Shown here in pieces: positions 43,582 through 53,408 of a stretch of DNA of 64,000 nt. The notes below the pieces were generated by a model. That model searched no databases. It was not told where the DNA came from and was given only the letters and a program-made list of their open reading frames with translations. The stretch is from contig CAKSLI010000004.1 of assembly GCA_934466475.1 (NCBI GenBank), positions 110,656 through 174,655 on the forward strand, read 5' to 3'. Every line of letters starts with the position of its first letter. Position 1 is the first letter of the stretch. The position numbers and the translations under genes are program-made. The DNA is from an uncultured Oscillospiraceae bacterium. Its GTDB lineage: Bacteria > Bacillota > Clostridia > Oscillospirales > Ruminococcaceae.

Positions 43582-44426
43582 ATGATGTAGGAAATATCCA
43601 GTGGTTCCCCGGCCACATGACAAAGACCAAGCGGATGATCGAAGCAGATCTGAAGATGGTCGATGCAGTGGTGGAGATCACGGACGCACGCATACCCGAA
43701 AGCAGCAGAAATCCTATTCTGGACGAGCTGGTAAAGGATAAGCCCCGCATCATGCTGATGAACAAATGCGATTACGCAGATGAGAATGCCACTAAGTTGT
43801 GGAAGCAGTATTATGAGAAGAAGGGTATTCGCGTGCTTACCTGCGACTGCCGGAGCGGAAAGGGACTCAACCGATTCCTTCCGGAGGTCAAGCTGCTGCT
43901 GGCAGAGCTGATCGAGCGCCGCAAAAAGCGCGGAATGATCGGCAAGGCGCTGCGGCTCATGGTGGTTGGCATACCCAACGTAGGCAAGAGCTCGTTCATC
44001 AACCGCATGGCGAAAACCAAGAAAACCAAGGTGGGAGACAAGCCGGGAGTTACACGCGGAAAGCAGTGGGTATCCATTGACAGGGACGTGGAGCTTCTGG
44101 ATATGCCGGGCATCCTCTGGCCGAAGTTTGACGACCAGCAGGCGGCTCAGCGGTTAGCTTTCACCGGGGCGATAAAAGACGATGTAATGGACACGGAGGC
44201 GCTGGCAAGGGCGCTGGGGGCGCTCCTTAAAGAGCAGTACCCCGAGCTCCTGAACGCACGGTACAAGCTGAAGGGCGATGACGATATTCTCTGTGATATC
44301 GCAAGGTCGCGCGGAATGCTGGTTTCCGGCGGAGAGCCCGACACCGAGCGGGCTGCTGCTGCGCTGCTTGATGAATACAGAGGTGGCAGGATTGGCAGGA
44401 TCACCCTTGAAAGGCCGGGAAAATGA
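43578..44426 (+). CDS. rbgA: Ribosome biogenesis GTPase RbgA (YlqF)
   Basis: A 282-residue circularly permuted GTPase needed for late 50S assembly. Motif order is G4 (NKCD), G5, G1 (GIPNVGKSS), G2, G3 (DMPG), which is diagnostic. IQWFPGHMTKTKR at the start binds near the 50S P site. The position after rplS and lepB and before rnhB is the Bacillus order. Confidence 0.95.
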   Translation: MNDVGNIQWFPGHMTKTKRMIEADLKMVDAVVEITDARIPESSRNPILDELVKDKPRIMLMNKCDYADENATKLWKQYYEKKGIRVLTCDCRSGKGLNRFLPEVKLLLAELIERRKKRGMIGKALRLMVVGIPNVGKSSFINRMAKTKKTKVGDKPGVTRGKQWVSIDRDVELLDMPGILWPKFDDQQAAQRLAFTGAIKDDVMDTEALARALGALLKEQYPELLNARYKLKGDDDILCDIARSRGMLVSGGEPDTERAAAALLDEYRGGRIGRITLERPGK

Positions 44427-45090
44427 GTCCGCCCAGCTCACGATGTTTGACGAGGAAGAACGCGATCTGTTCGGATTCGACAGCAAACTGAGAGCGGAGC
44501 ACGGGATAGTCTGCGGCATTGACGAAGCGGGCAGGGGCCCCCTGGCGGGCGACCTGTTTACGGCTGCGGTCATTTTTGACGAGGGCGTATTCATTGAAGG
44601 TCTTGACGACAGCAAGAAGCTCACTGAAAAGAAGCGCGAAAAGCTGTTTGATGAGATATGCGCAAAGGCGAGGGCGTGGTGCGTTGCCACTGCAAGCGTT
44701 GAGGAGATCGAGAGGATCAACATTCTCCAGGCTGATTTCCGCGCTATGGAGAGAGCCTACGCCGGGCTCGGCATGACAGCCGGGCTGGTCATCGTTGACG
44801 GAAACATGCTCCCGAATATTGACGCTCCTATGCGGAGCATCGTAAAGGGAGACGCGAAGTCGGCGAGCATAGCGGCGGCCTCGGTGCTTGCCAAGGTGTC
44901 CAGGGACAGATATATGAGGCAGATGGCGGAGAAATATCCGCATTACGGCTTCGAGAAAAATAAGGGGTACGGCTCAAAAGCGCACTACGCTGCGCTGGAC
45001 GAGTACGGTCAGTGTGATATCCACAGACCTTTTTTCCTGAGAAAATATTACGCGAAGAAGGCGGAAAATGGACAGACAGGAAAAGGGTAA
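44407..45090 (+). CDS. rnhB: Ribonuclease HII
   Basis: Cleaves RNA in RNA-DNA hybrids, including single ribonucleotides. Catalytic residues: Asp-Glu in GIDEAGRGPLAGD, then VIVDGN and KGDAKSASIAAASVLAKVSRD. The start is uncertain. ATG 44443 has no RBS, whereas TTG 44407 has AGGA six bases upstream and keeps the QLTMFDEEE stretch before the core; I use 44407, which overlaps rbgA by 20 bp. About 227 residues. Confidence 0.92.
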   Translation: MKGRENESAQLTMFDEEERDLFGFDSKLRAEHGIVCGIDEAGRGPLAGDLFTAAVIFDEGVFIEGLDDSKKLTEKKREKLFDEICAKARAWCVATASVEEIERINILQADFRAMERAYAGLGMTAGLVIVDGNMLPNIDAPMRSIVKGDAKSASIAAASVLAKVSRDRYMRQMAEKYPHYGFEKNKGYGSKAHYAALDEYGQCDIHRPFFLRKYYAKKAENGQTGKG

Positions 45091-45451
45091 GCTGGGCGAG
45101 GACGCCGTTTGCAGGCTGCTTGAACAGCGTGGACATGAAATACTTGCCCGGAATTATCACAGACGCTGCGGCGAGGTGGACATCATCTCGAAATGCGGCG
45201 GTTTCGTGGTATTCACCGAGGTCAAGGCAAGAAAGCGCGGCAGCATGATCTCCGGGCTTGAGGCGGTCAACCGCAGCAAGCAGGTAAAGATAATCCGCAC
45301 CGCAGATCTGTGGCTTTCAGATAATGATACAGGGCTCCAGCCGAGATACGATATCGCAGAGGTGACTCTTGCGGGAGAACCGCCGGGGGTCGTCCGCCTG
45401 GATATTTACGAGGACGCCTTTACGGCAGACGGGGTCTACACGATCAATTAG
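45068..45451 (+). CDS. yraN: UPF0102 / YraN family nuclease-like protein
   Basis: A 127-residue protein of the YraN family with a restriction-endonuclease-like fold. Conserved parts are GKLGEDAVCRLLEQRG, ILARNYHRRCGEVDII and FTEVKARK, holding the Glu-Val-Asp and Glu-x-Lys residues of the nuclease core. The activity is not established for most members. It overlaps rnhB by 23 bp, the common order. Confidence 0.93.
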   Translation: MDRQEKGKLGEDAVCRLLEQRGHEILARNYHRRCGEVDIISKCGGFVVFTEVKARKRGSMISGLEAVNRSKQVKIIRTADLWLSDNDTGLQPRYDIAEVTLAGEPPGVVRLDIYEDAFTADGVYTIN

Positions 45452-45480
45452 CTTATTCAGTCTATGAAAGGACGATAACT

Positions 45481-46971
45481 ATGAATTACAGAAGCACTAG
45501 AAATTCTTCCCTTAACGTGACCAGCGCGCACGCAATCACCAAGGGACTTTCCGATGAGGGCGGACTGTATGTTCCTGAGAGCATTCCGCAGCTTTCAAAG
45601 GAAGATATCCTTGCTATGTGCGACATGAGCTACGCTGACAGGGCGTTCGAGGTTTTCAGCCGCCTGCTGACGGACTTCACCGCTGACGAGATCCGTCACT
45701 GCGTTGATTCTGCCTACAACGACAAGAACTTCGATTCCAACAACATAGCTGAGCTCGCCAAGCTCATCCCCGGTACATACGTGCTGGAGCTGTGGCATGG
45801 TCCCACCTGCGCGTTCAAGGATATGGCGCTCCAGATCCTGCCTTACCTGCTGACCACTTCTGCAAAGAAGACGGTTGACGGCAAGCAGATCGCGATCCTA
45901 GTGGCTACCTCCGGGGACACCGGCAAGGCTGCCCTTGAGGGCTTCAAGGATGTTGATGGCACAAGCATTTCCGTTTTCTATCCCGAGGACGGCGTAAGCA
46001 AGATGCAGAAGCGTCAGATGACCACACAGGAAGGCAAGAACGTCAACGTATGCGCTGTAAAGGGCAATTTTGACGACTGCCAGAACGGCGTAAAGGCTAT
46101 ATTCACTGATAAGTCCATCGCAGACAGACTTGCTGCGAACAATATACTGCTTTCCAGCGCGAACTCCATTAACTGGGGCAGACTCGCACCGCAGATCGTT
46201 TACTATGTTTCTACCTATGCAGAGCTCCTGAAGAATAAGGAGATCGAGTACGGCGAGAAGATCAACGTTGTTGTCCCCACCGGCAACTTCGGCAACATTC
46301 TTGCAGCGTACTATGCAAAGCTTATGGGGATCCCGGTAAACAAGCTCATCTGCGCTTCCAACAGCAATAACGTGCTGACTGATTTCATCAACACCGGCGT
46401 ATACGACAGAAACAGAAAGTTCTACACGACCGTTTCCCCGTCTATGGATATCCTGATATCCTCCAACCTGGAGCGTCTGCTTTATCACCTTTCCGGCGAC
46501 AACGACGCAGTCATCAACGACTGGTTCGGCAAGCTCAAGACTGACGGCAGATACGAGATCTCGGCTGATGTAAAGGCTAAGATCGCTGACCTGTTCTGGG
46601 CTGGCTGCTGCAATGATGATGAAACAAAGGCAGAGATAAAGTCCACATTTGAGAACTACAATTATCTCCTCGACACCCACACTGCCGTTGCAGTCAAGGT
46701 TTATGAGGATTACAAGAAGGCTACCGGCGATGAGACCAAGACCGTTATCGCTTCCACCGCTAACCCCTACAAGTTCAGCGGAGCAGTTTACGAGGCTGTC
46801 GGCGGCAAGGTTTCCGAGGACGAGTGGCAGACGATCGCTGACCTGGAGGCAAAGACCGGCACAAAGATGCCCGCTCCTCTTGCGGCGACAAAGAACAAGG
46901 AGATCAGATTCACTGGCTGCGTAGAGAAGCAGGAAATGCCCGCAGTTGTATGCGATTTTCTTAAGTCCTGA
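45481..46971 (+). CDS. thrC: Threonine synthase
   Basis: A 496-residue PLP enzyme forming threonine from phosphohomoserine. It belongs to the longer thrC type, with MNYRSTRNSSLNVTSAHAITKGLSDEGGLYVPE at the N-terminus. The PLP lysine lies in CAFKDMALQ and the phosphate loop is ATSGDTGKAA. PTGNFGNILAAYYAK is a further block. AAAGGAC upstream of ATG. Confidence 0.95.
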   Translation: MNYRSTRNSSLNVTSAHAITKGLSDEGGLYVPESIPQLSKEDILAMCDMSYADRAFEVFSRLLTDFTADEIRHCVDSAYNDKNFDSNNIAELAKLIPGTYVLELWHGPTCAFKDMALQILPYLLTTSAKKTVDGKQIAILVATSGDTGKAALEGFKDVDGTSISVFYPEDGVSKMQKRQMTTQEGKNVNVCAVKGNFDDCQNGVKAIFTDKSIADRLAANNILLSSANSINWGRLAPQIVYYVSTYAELLKNKEIEYGEKINVVVPTGNFGNILAAYYAKLMGIPVNKLICASNSNNVLTDFINTGVYDRNRKFYTTVSPSMDILISSNLERLLYHLSGDNDAVINDWFGKLKTDGRYEISADVKAKIADLFWAGCCNDDETKAEIKSTFENYNYLLDTHTAVAVKVYEDYKKATGDETKTVIASTANPYKFSGAVYEAVGGKVSEDEWQTIADLEAKTGTKMPAPLAATKNKEIRFTGCVEKQEMPAVVCDFLKS

Positions 46972-46991
46972 CATCTGAACGGAGGCTGACG

Positions 46992-47696
46992 TTGCTTTAC
47001 ACAATAGGCGACCTTCATTTATCGCTTGGCACTGATAAGCCAATGGATATTTTCCCGGGCTGGGGCAACCATATTGAGCGTCTGGAGAAGAACTGGAACA
47101 GCAAGATAACCAACGAGGACACCGTGCTGCTTCTCGGAGATCACTCATGGGCGCTGAAGCTCGAAGAAAGCTACAAGGATCTGGAATTTATCCATTCGCG
47201 GCTCAGGGGCAGGAAGATATTCGTAAAGGGCAACCACGATCTGTGGTGGTCCACGATGAACAAGCTCAATGCTTTCGTGAAAAGCAATGGTTTTGATTCG
47301 ATAAGCTTCCTGTTCAATAATGCTTTCCTGGTCGAGGGAATGGCGCTTTGCGGCACCCGCGGCTGGATAAGCGAGCACGGAGAAACTCCGGATATGAAGG
47401 TGCTGCTGCGCGAGGCGGGACGTCTTGAGGCTTCCGTAAAGGAAGCGGTCAGGCTCGGCGGCGAGCTGATAGCTTTCATACATTATCCGCCGATCTACCG
47501 CGCGGAAGAAAATGTTTACCTTACCGATGTGCTCCAGCGCTATGGCGTGAAGCGGTGCTACTATGCGCACCTCCACGGCGGAAGCATAAAGGGCGCGTTC
47601 GTTGGAGTAAGGAACGGCATAGATTACCGGCTGGTGTCGGCTGACAGCGTCGGCTTCGACCCGGTGCTGGTTGAACCCGCGGCAAACGCGGAATAA
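46992..47696 (+). CDS. Calcineurin-like metallophosphoesterase
   Basis: A 234-residue cytosolic phosphoesterase. Metal ligands are seen in GDLHLS, LLGDHSWAL, VKGNHDLWW, FIHYPP and YAHLHG, so the two-metal centre is complete. GTRGWI after the GNHD block is typical of this subfamily. The substrate is unknown. TTG start at 46992 behind GGAGG, 20 bp after thrC. Confidence 0.88.
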   Translation: MLYTIGDLHLSLGTDKPMDIFPGWGNHIERLEKNWNSKITNEDTVLLLGDHSWALKLEESYKDLEFIHSRLRGRKIFVKGNHDLWWSTMNKLNAFVKSNGFDSISFLFNNAFLVEGMALCGTRGWISEHGETPDMKVLLREAGRLEASVKEAVRLGGELIAFIHYPPIYRAEENVYLTDVLQRYGVKRCYYAHLHGGSIKGAFVGVRNGIDYRLVSADSVGFDPVLVEPAANAE

Positions 47697-47740
47697 AAAG
47701 TTAAAAAATTGTCCTAACGGACGAGGAAGGAATAATAATC

Positions 47741-49024
47741 ATGGAGATCATTTCCCAGAACAACACAGCAACAAATACTACTGCCATTGAGTTCGCATTC
47801 ACAGCAGAGGAGTTCGAGAACGCAGTTTCCGCTGCTTACAACAAGAGAAAGAAGAACATCACTGTTCCCGGCTTCCGTAAGGGCAAGGCTCCCCGCAAGG
47901 TCATCGAGGCTCAGTACGGCGAGGGCGTTTTCTATGAGGACGCAGTAAACAGCCTCTACAACCAGAACATCGCAGCAGTTGTAGAGAAGACCGGTCTTGA
48001 GGTCGTTGACGTTGAGAACACCGAGGTCGTTGAGGTAAACAAGGAGACCGGCGTTAAGTTCAAGGCTGACATCATCACAAAGCCCGTTGTAGAAATTTCT
48101 GACTACAAGGGAATAGAAGTTAAGAAAGTGACCAAGGCTGTAACTGATGACGCAGTTAACGCTGAGATCGAGAAAGTTCGCAACAGAAACGCGCGCAGCG
48201 TTACCGTTGAGGACAGAGCAGCAGTTAACGGCGACACCGCAGTTATCGACTTCGAGGGCTTCCTTGACGGCGTAGCATTTGAGGGCGGCAAGGGCGAGAA
48301 GTTCCCGCTCGAGCTCGGCAGCGGTTCCTTTATCCCCGGTTTCGAGGAGCAGATCGTTGGCAAGAATATCGGCGATGAGTTCGATGTAAACGTTACATTC
48401 CCTGAGCACTATCAGGCAGAGAACCTCGCTGGCAAGCCCGCTGTGTTCAAGTGCAAGCTGCACGAGCTGAAGGGCAAGGAGCTCCCCGCTGTTGACGATG
48501 ATTTCGTCAAGGACGTAAGCGAGTTCGATACGCTCGACGAGTACAAGGCTGACATCAGGAGCAAGCTTGAGAAGGCTGCCGCTGACGAGGCTGACACAAA
48601 CCTCGACAACGCTCTTGTTGACGCGCTCGTTTCCAAGATGAAGGCTGAGGTTCCGCAGGTAATGTACCAGCGCCGCATTGACGACATCGTTCGCGAGTGG
48701 TCCGCAAGAAACAGGATCAGAGTTGAGGACTACCTCAAGTATGTTGGTCAGACCATGGATCAGTTCAGAGCAAACTTCACAGAGGTTGCAAAGCGCCAGG
48801 TTGACCTGCGCCTCGCACTCGAGAAGATCGCTGAGATCGAGAACGTTCAGGTTTCCGACGAGGATATCGAGAAGGAATACGCAGATATGGCTGAGCAGTA
48901 CAAGATGGAGGCTGACAAGGTAAAGGCAGCCGTTCCTGCTGACGCTATCAAGAACGACCTCAGAATCGAGAAGGCACTTGACCTGGTTCGCGATTCCGCT
49001 AAGATCGAAGAGGTAACTGAGTAA
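47741..49024 (+). CDS. tig: Trigger factor
   Basis: A 427-residue ribosome-bound chaperone and peptidyl-prolyl isomerase. The ribosome-binding region has [13 protein letters not shown] (the FRKGKAP signature). The FKBP-type domain runs from about 150 to 240 ([33 protein letters not shown]). The helical C-terminal domain follows. Gene order tig-clpP-clpX is conserved. Codon use suggests high expression. Confidence 0.97.
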   Translation: MEIISQNNTATNTTAIEFAFTAEEFENAVSAAYNKRKKNITVPGFRKGKAPRKVIEAQYGEGVFYEDAVNSLYNQNIAAVVEKTGLEVVDVENTEVVEVNKETGVKFKADIITKPVVEISDYKGIEVKKVTKAVTDDAVNAEIEKVRNRNARSVTVEDRAAVNGDTAVIDFEGFLDGVAFEGGKGEKFPLELGSGSFIPGFEEQIVGKNIGDEFDVNVTFPEHYQAENLAGKPAVFKCKLHELKGKELPAVDDDFVKDVSEFDTLDEYKADIRSKLEKAAADEADTNLDNALVDALVSKMKAEVPQVMYQRRIDDIVREWSARNRIRVEDYLKYVGQTMDQFRANFTEVAKRQVDLRLALEKIAEIENVQVSDEDIEKEYADMAEQYKMEADKVKAAVPADAIKNDLRIEKALDLVRDSAKIEEVTE

Positions 49025-49115
49025 TTTCATACGGAAGCTTTCCCCGGTCTCCGGGGAGAGCCGATGTTTTAAAGAGGCAATAGCACGGCACCGCGAAAGC
49101 GGGGAAAGGAGCAAT

Positions 49116-49718
49116 ATGGCTTATATTCCTTATGTAGTTGAGCAGAGTGCGCATGGAGAGCGTTCCTACGATATCTTCTCCAGACTTCTGAACGACAGAA
49201 TAATCCTGCTGCACGATCAGGTGAATTCTGCTACTGCCAGCGTTGTTGTGGCACAGCTTCTCTATCTTGAGGGGCAGGATCCTGACAAGGATATCTATCT
49301 CTACATCAACAGCCCAGGAGGTTCTGTTTCCGACGGCATGGCTATCTATGATACCATGCAGTACATCAAGTGCGATGTTTCTACGATCTGCACTGGTATG
49401 GCAGCATCCATGGGTGCTTTTCTGCTTTCTTCCGGCGCTAAGGGTAAGCGTATCGCCCTCCCGAACAGCGAAATAATGATCCACCAGCCGCTTATTTCCG
49501 GCAGCGGACTTTCCGGACAGGTTACGGATATCATGATCCATTCCAACTACCTCCAGAGAACCAAGGAGCGCCTGAACCGCATTCTCAGCGAGAACACGGG
49601 AAAGGCTTACGAGGATATCTGCCGCGATACTGAGCGCGACAACTTCATGTCCGCGCAGGAGGCCCTGGAGTACGGTCTGATCGACAAGGTATACAAGAGC
49701 AGAAACGACATCAAGTAA
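49116..49718 (+). CDS. clpP: ATP-dependent Clp protease proteolytic subunit
   Basis: A 200-residue serine protease forming the 14-subunit chamber. Catalytic Ser 98 (GMAASMGAF) and His 123 (IMIHQP) are present, with Asp near residue 172. The N-terminal [22 protein letters not shown] loop docks ClpX. A TCCCCGG/CCGGGGA hairpin (49041-49057) without T tract separates it from tig. Partner of ClpX downstream and probably of the ClpE-like protein at 34732. Confidence 0.97.
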   Translation: MAYIPYVVEQSAHGERSYDIFSRLLNDRIILLHDQVNSATASVVVAQLLYLEGQDPDKDIYLYINSPGGSVSDGMAIYDTMQYIKCDVSTICTGMAASMGAFLLSSGAKGKRIALPNSEIMIHQPLISGSGLSGQVTDIMIHSNYLQRTKERLNRILSENTGKAYEDICRDTERDNFMSAQEALEYGLIDKVYKSRNDIK

Positions 49719-49790
49719 ATCAGGATATTATGGCGCCAGAGGGCTGATTTACGGCTCTCTGTGCGTTTTGTTTATGAGAGGAATACAAAT

Positions 49791-51086
49791 ATGATGGTTT
49801 GCTCCTTTTGCGGAAAGGGCGAAGACAGGGTTCGCAGGCTGCTGTATGCCGGCATAGGCGACAAGGCGGTTATCTGCAACGAGTGCGTGCTTGCATCCTA
49901 CAACATGCTGGTGGAAAGCGGCGATATCAAGCCCGGACGCACCTCTGCACCCGCAGCAAAGACGGGCTCCGAAAGCTTCATGTCCAACAGCGGCGAGCTG
50001 ATGAAGCCTGAGCAGATCAAGGCTTATCTTGATCAGTACATCATCGGGCAGGATGAGGCAAAGAAGATACTCAGCGTGTCCGTTTACAATCACTACAAGC
50101 GCACATTCCTCAATGATGAGGAGGCTGACGACGAGGTAGAGCTCCAGAAGAGCAACGTGCTCCTGCTCGGACCTACCGGCGTTGGTAAGACTATGCTGGC
50201 TCAGTCGCTGGCAAAGCTGCTGAATGTTCCGTTCGCCATAGCGGACGCCACAACGCTCACGCAGGCAGGATATGTCGGCGAGGACGTTGAAAACGTGCTG
50301 CTCCGCCTTATTCAGGCGGCAGATTACGATATAGAGGCGGCAGAGCGCGGTATCATCTACATTGATGAGATCGATAAGATATCCCGCCGCAGCGAGAACA
50401 CCTCCATAACGAGAGATGTCAGCGGCGAGGGCGTTCAGCAGGCGCTTCTTAAAATCGTTGAGGGAACGATCTCCAACGTTCCTCCGCAGGGCGGCAGAAA
50501 GCACCCCCACCAGGAATTCATACAGATCAACACGAAGAATATCCTGTTCATCTGCGGCGGTGCATTCGAGGGTCTAGAAAAGATGATAGCTTCCCGCGTT
50601 TCAAGCTCCGCAATGGGCTTCGGCGCAGAGGTCTCCTCCAAGAAGGAGAAGGAGAGCTACAAGATACTGCACCAGGTGAGCCAGGAGGATCTCGTGAAGT
50701 TCGGCATAATCCCCGAGCTTATCGGCAGACTTCCGGTAGTTACAGTGCTTGACCCGCTTGACGAGGACGCTCTTGTAAGGATACTTGACGAGCCGAAGAA
50801 CGCGCTTATCAAGCAGTACAAGTACCTGTTCAACGCAGACGGCATTGACCTTGAGTTCGACAAAGGCGCGCTCCAGGCGATTGCGAAGAAGTCGATCGAG
50901 CGCAACACCGGCGCAAGAGGTCTGCGCTCCATTGTTGAGCAGACTCTGCGCGATGTGATGTTCACATCCCCGAGCGATGAAACTATCACAAAAATCACTA
51001 TCACCGCAGACTGCGTAAACGGCACGGGCAGCCCGGAGATAGAGCACGGCAAAAAGAAGCCTGCTAAGAAAACAGCAAAGAACTGA
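49791..51086 (+). CDS. clpX: Clp protease ATP-binding subunit ClpX
   Basis: A 431-residue AAA+ unfoldase. N-terminal zinc-binding domain (CSFCGKG and CNECV), Walker A GPTGVGKT, Walker [11 protein letters not shown], the pore loop GYVGEDVEN, and the ClpP-binding loop region with [11 protein letters not shown] (the IGF position reads IGR-type nearby). The C-terminus is Lys-rich. ATG 49791 with GAGAGGAA upstream; an ATG ten codons earlier is in frame but has no RBS. Confidence 0.96.
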   Translation: MMVCSFCGKGEDRVRRLLYAGIGDKAVICNECVLASYNMLVESGDIKPGRTSAPAAKTGSESFMSNSGELMKPEQIKAYLDQYIIGQDEAKKILSVSVYNHYKRTFLNDEEADDEVELQKSNVLLLGPTGVGKTMLAQSLAKLLNVPFAIADATTLTQAGYVGEDVENVLLRLIQAADYDIEAAERGIIYIDEIDKISRRSENTSITRDVSGEGVQQALLKIVEGTISNVPPQGGRKHPHQEFIQINTKNILFICGGAFEGLEKMIASRVSSSAMGFGAEVSSKKEKESYKILHQVSQEDLVKFGIIPELIGRLPVVTVLDPLDEDALVRILDEPKNALIKQYKYLFNADGIDLEFDKGALQAIAKKSIERNTGARGLRSIVEQTLRDVMFTSPSDETITKITITADCVNGTGSPEIEHGKKKPAKKTAKN

Positions 51087-51091
51087 CACTT

Positions 51092-51120
51092 ACGGCGGGC
51101 AGAAATGCCTGCCGTTTTTT
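51092..51120 (+). terminator. Terminator of the tig-clpP-clpX operon
   Basis: ACGGCGGGCA pairs with TGCCTGCCGT around GAAA (one G-T pair), followed by six T. Confidence 0.93.
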
Positions 51121-51145
51121 GTACATTCGTGCAGAAAGGAGCACC

Positions 51146-51463
51146 ATGGCAGATAAACCAGCGTTTGAGAAGATATACGATGTTGTGCGGAGGATACCGC
51201 GCGGCAAAGTCGCGACCTACGGGCAGATAGCGATACTGGCGGGGAATCCGCGGTGGGCAAGGGCAGTAGGCTATGCGCTTCACGCGAATCCTGAGCCGGG
51301 AGTGATCCCATGTCACCGGGTGCTCAACCGGTTCGGCGGAACGGCTCCGGCGTTCGCATTCGGCGGTGCGGACAGGCAGGCGGAGCTGCTCCGGGCTGAG
51401 GGAGTGGAGGTCTCCGCGGACGGTTTTGTTGATCTGGACAGATTCCTTTGGGACGGACTTTGA
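51146..51463 (+). CDS. MGMT-family alkyltransferase-like protein
   Basis: A 105-residue protein with only the C-terminal DNA-binding and active-site domain of O6-alkylguanine transferases: VVRRIPRGKVATYGQIA, RAVGYALHANP and the active-site VIPCHRVLNR. The reactive Cys is present (alkyltransferase-like proteins have Trp there), so alkyl transfer is possible. The N-terminal domain of full enzymes is absent. ATG 51146 follows AAAGGAG. Confidence 0.87.
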   Translation: MADKPAFEKIYDVVRRIPRGKVATYGQIAILAGNPRWARAVGYALHANPEPGVIPCHRVLNRFGGTAPAFAFGGADRQAELLRAEGVEVSADGFVDLDRFLWDGL

Positions 51464-51476
51464 CAGGAGGTGCGAT

Positions 51477-51611
51477 ATGGTAAAGGAAATAATCAAGCTG
51501 GCTTCCAGCCTTGCGATCCTTGCGGCTGTTGTGGTCGGCGTTAAGTACGCTGACAAGCTCGTAAAGGAGATAAAGGGCGAGAGCGGGGACGAGGACATCA
51601 TCGACATTTGA
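51477..51611 (+). CDS. Tiny single-span membrane protein (44 residues)
   Basis: Begins MVKEIIKLASSLAILAAVVVG with a hydrophobic helix, then an amphipathic Lys-rich part (KYADKLVKEIKGE) and an acidic end (DEDIIDI). AGGAGG is ideally placed before ATG 51477, only 13 bp after the alkyltransferase-like gene. The helix is short. It has no recognisable family and could be a small membrane regulator. Confidence 0.65.
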   Translation: MVKEIIKLASSLAILAAVVVGVKYADKLVKEIKGESGDEDIIDI

Positions 51612-51622
51612 TTTTTTCGTTC

Positions 51623-51651
51623 TTTACAAATCCGGTTCTATATGGTATAAT
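51623..51651 (+). promoter_or_regulatory. Promoter of the CapA-fusion / pilus operon
   Basis: TTTACA (51623-51628), 17 bp, TATAAT (51646-51651). The next gene starts 30 bp downstream behind GGGAGG. I see no other promoter or terminator until after 62017. Confidence 0.85.
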
Positions 51652-51681
51652 TAAGAAAACTACGATGCGCGGGAGGTTCCT

Positions 51682-53403
51682 ATGTCCGATTTCACGAACA
51701 AGTTAGACGAAAAACTGGCGCTTCTGCGGGAGAGTTTCCTTGACGGCGGGGATTTTTCCGCTCTTCAGGAGCGCTTCGTTCCCGCAATGAAAGCGGGCGG
51801 GGAATACGCCGCGTTCATTTCCGTGTGCGACACCACGGTAAGGGCGTCCGTGCTGCGCGGCCATGGCGGAACTCCCGAGACAGCATGGAACAGCGCCTGC
51901 CGCGCCGCAATGGAGTACGTCCGGAAATCCGGGATACTTCCGGTGTGGGTCAAGGCGGATATCACCTCCGCCAGCGAACGCGTGACTTTCGCGGAGCTTA
52001 TGGAGCAGGTCACGAACAGCCGGAACGAGTTCTTCCGGCGCGGTATCTCCTTTGACGACAGGCTCGAAACCGCTCTCATAGAGGCGGAAATAAACGGAAA
52101 CCGCGTGATAACCTACAAGCAGCACCTCATCGAGCTGAAACGCGTGAACAAGTACCTTGCCGCCTGCGGGCTCAAGACCCTCCAGGAATTTCCGGAGCAG
52201 GTCACGCTGTTCGACTGCGAGAGCCGCTTCTGCGGGGAAAACAACGATGTACATAAGCTCTACGGCAGCGGGAACAACTGCGGCAGACGCATTACGGAGA
52301 GCTTTGACGACAAGACCGCGCTGGAGGTCATCAGGACCTCGTCGGAGTACCTGTCCATGCAGGTCGCAATGAACGGAAAGTTCGACTATGGATATTATCC
52401 GATATTCCACAAGGAGATACCAGGGTACAACATTCAGCGCCATGCCTCGTCAATATGGAGCCTGATATGCGCCTACCGCCTTACGGGTGACAAGTTCACG
52501 CTGAACCAGATAGAAAAGGCAGTGGGCTTTATGGTTGCGAATACGTTCAAGAAGTACCCGGACCGTGACGGCGAGGACAACACCGTGTACCTTGCGGATC
52601 TCCAGCTGAACGAGGTGAAGCTCGGCGGAAACGCGCTTGCTGTCATAATGCTGACGGAGTACATGGACGCGACAGGCTCGCAGAGGTATGTGAAGCTCTG
52701 CCGGGAGCTGGGCAACGGGCTCATGGAGCTGTTTGATTCCCGCTGCGGAAGATTCTTCCATGTGCTGAATTATCCGTCGCTTTCCCCGAAGGATCAGTTC
52801 CGCACCGTGTATTACGACGGCGAGGCAACTTTTGCGCTGTGCCGGCTCTATGGGCTCACCAAGGACAAAAAGTGGCTGGACGCGGCGGCAATGGCGGCGG
52901 ACAGATTCATACGCAAGGGCTACGAGCAGTACCGCGACCACTGGGTCGCCTATGCGATGAACGAGCTCACGAAATATCTCCCGGAGGATAAATACCTGAG
53001 CTTCGGCCTGAAAAACGCAGACGTGAACCTCGACAGGATATATAACCAGGACACGACCTACCACACCTATCTGGAGCTGCTCTGCGTGACGTTTGAGCTG
53101 TACAGCCGGGTAACTGAGCAGGGGCTTCCATGCCGGTATCTGGAGGAATTTCACACGGAGAAGTTCATCAGGACGATATACCACCGCGCGGACTATATGC
53201 TCAACGGCTACGGCTACCCGGAGTATGTCATGTACCTGAAGTACCCGAATATGTCGCTGGGAGCTTTTTTCGTGCGGCATGACGGTTACAGGATAAGAAT
53301 AGACGACATTCAGCATTTCTGCGGCGCCTATTATTCTTTCTACCGGAATTACGGTAAGCTTGAGGCGCTCCGCACATCTTTTGAACATAAGCGAGAGGAC
53401 TAA
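51682..53403 (+). CDS. Unrecognised helical (alpha/alpha-toroid-like) protein
   Basis: A 573-residue protein without signal peptide or membrane helix. Residues 1-150 form an alpha/beta region with TTVRASVLRGHGGTPETAWNSACRAA and WVKADI. From about 230 to 560 there is a regular helical pattern with aromatic turn motifs (YNIQRHASSIWSLICAYRL, YYDGEATFALCRLYGL, HWVAYAMNELTKYL, TTYHTYLELLCV), like six-hairpin glycosidase or epimerase folds. No catalytic signature that I can name. It ends 5 bp before the giant CapA fusion, so the two are co-translated partners; a role in an envelope polymer is inferred. Confidence 0.75.
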   Translation: MSDFTNKLDEKLALLRESFLDGGDFSALQERFVPAMKAGGEYAAFISVCDTTVRASVLRGHGGTPETAWNSACRAAMEYVRKSGILPVWVKADITSASERVTFAELMEQVTNSRNEFFRRGISFDDRLETALIEAEINGNRVITYKQHLIELKRVNKYLAACGLKTLQEFPEQVTLFDCESRFCGENNDVHKLYGSGNNCGRRITESFDDKTALEVIRTSSEYLSMQVAMNGKFDYGYYPIFHKEIPGYNIQRHASSIWSLICAYRLTGDKFTLNQIEKAVGFMVANTFKKYPDRDGEDNTVYLADLQLNEVKLGGNALAVIMLTEYMDATGSQRYVKLCRELGNGLMELFDSRCGRFFHVLNYPSLSPKDQFRTVYYDGEATFALCRLYGLTKDKKWLDAAAMAADRFIRKGYEQYRDHWVAYAMNELTKYLPEDKYLSFGLKNADVNLDRIYNQDTTYHTYLELLCVTFELYSRVTEQGLPCRYLEEFHTEKFIRTIYHRADYMLNGYGYPEYVMYLKYPNMSLGAFFVRHDGYRIRIDDIQHFCGAYYSFYRNYGKLEALRTSFEHKRED

Positions 53404-53408
53404 CGGCA

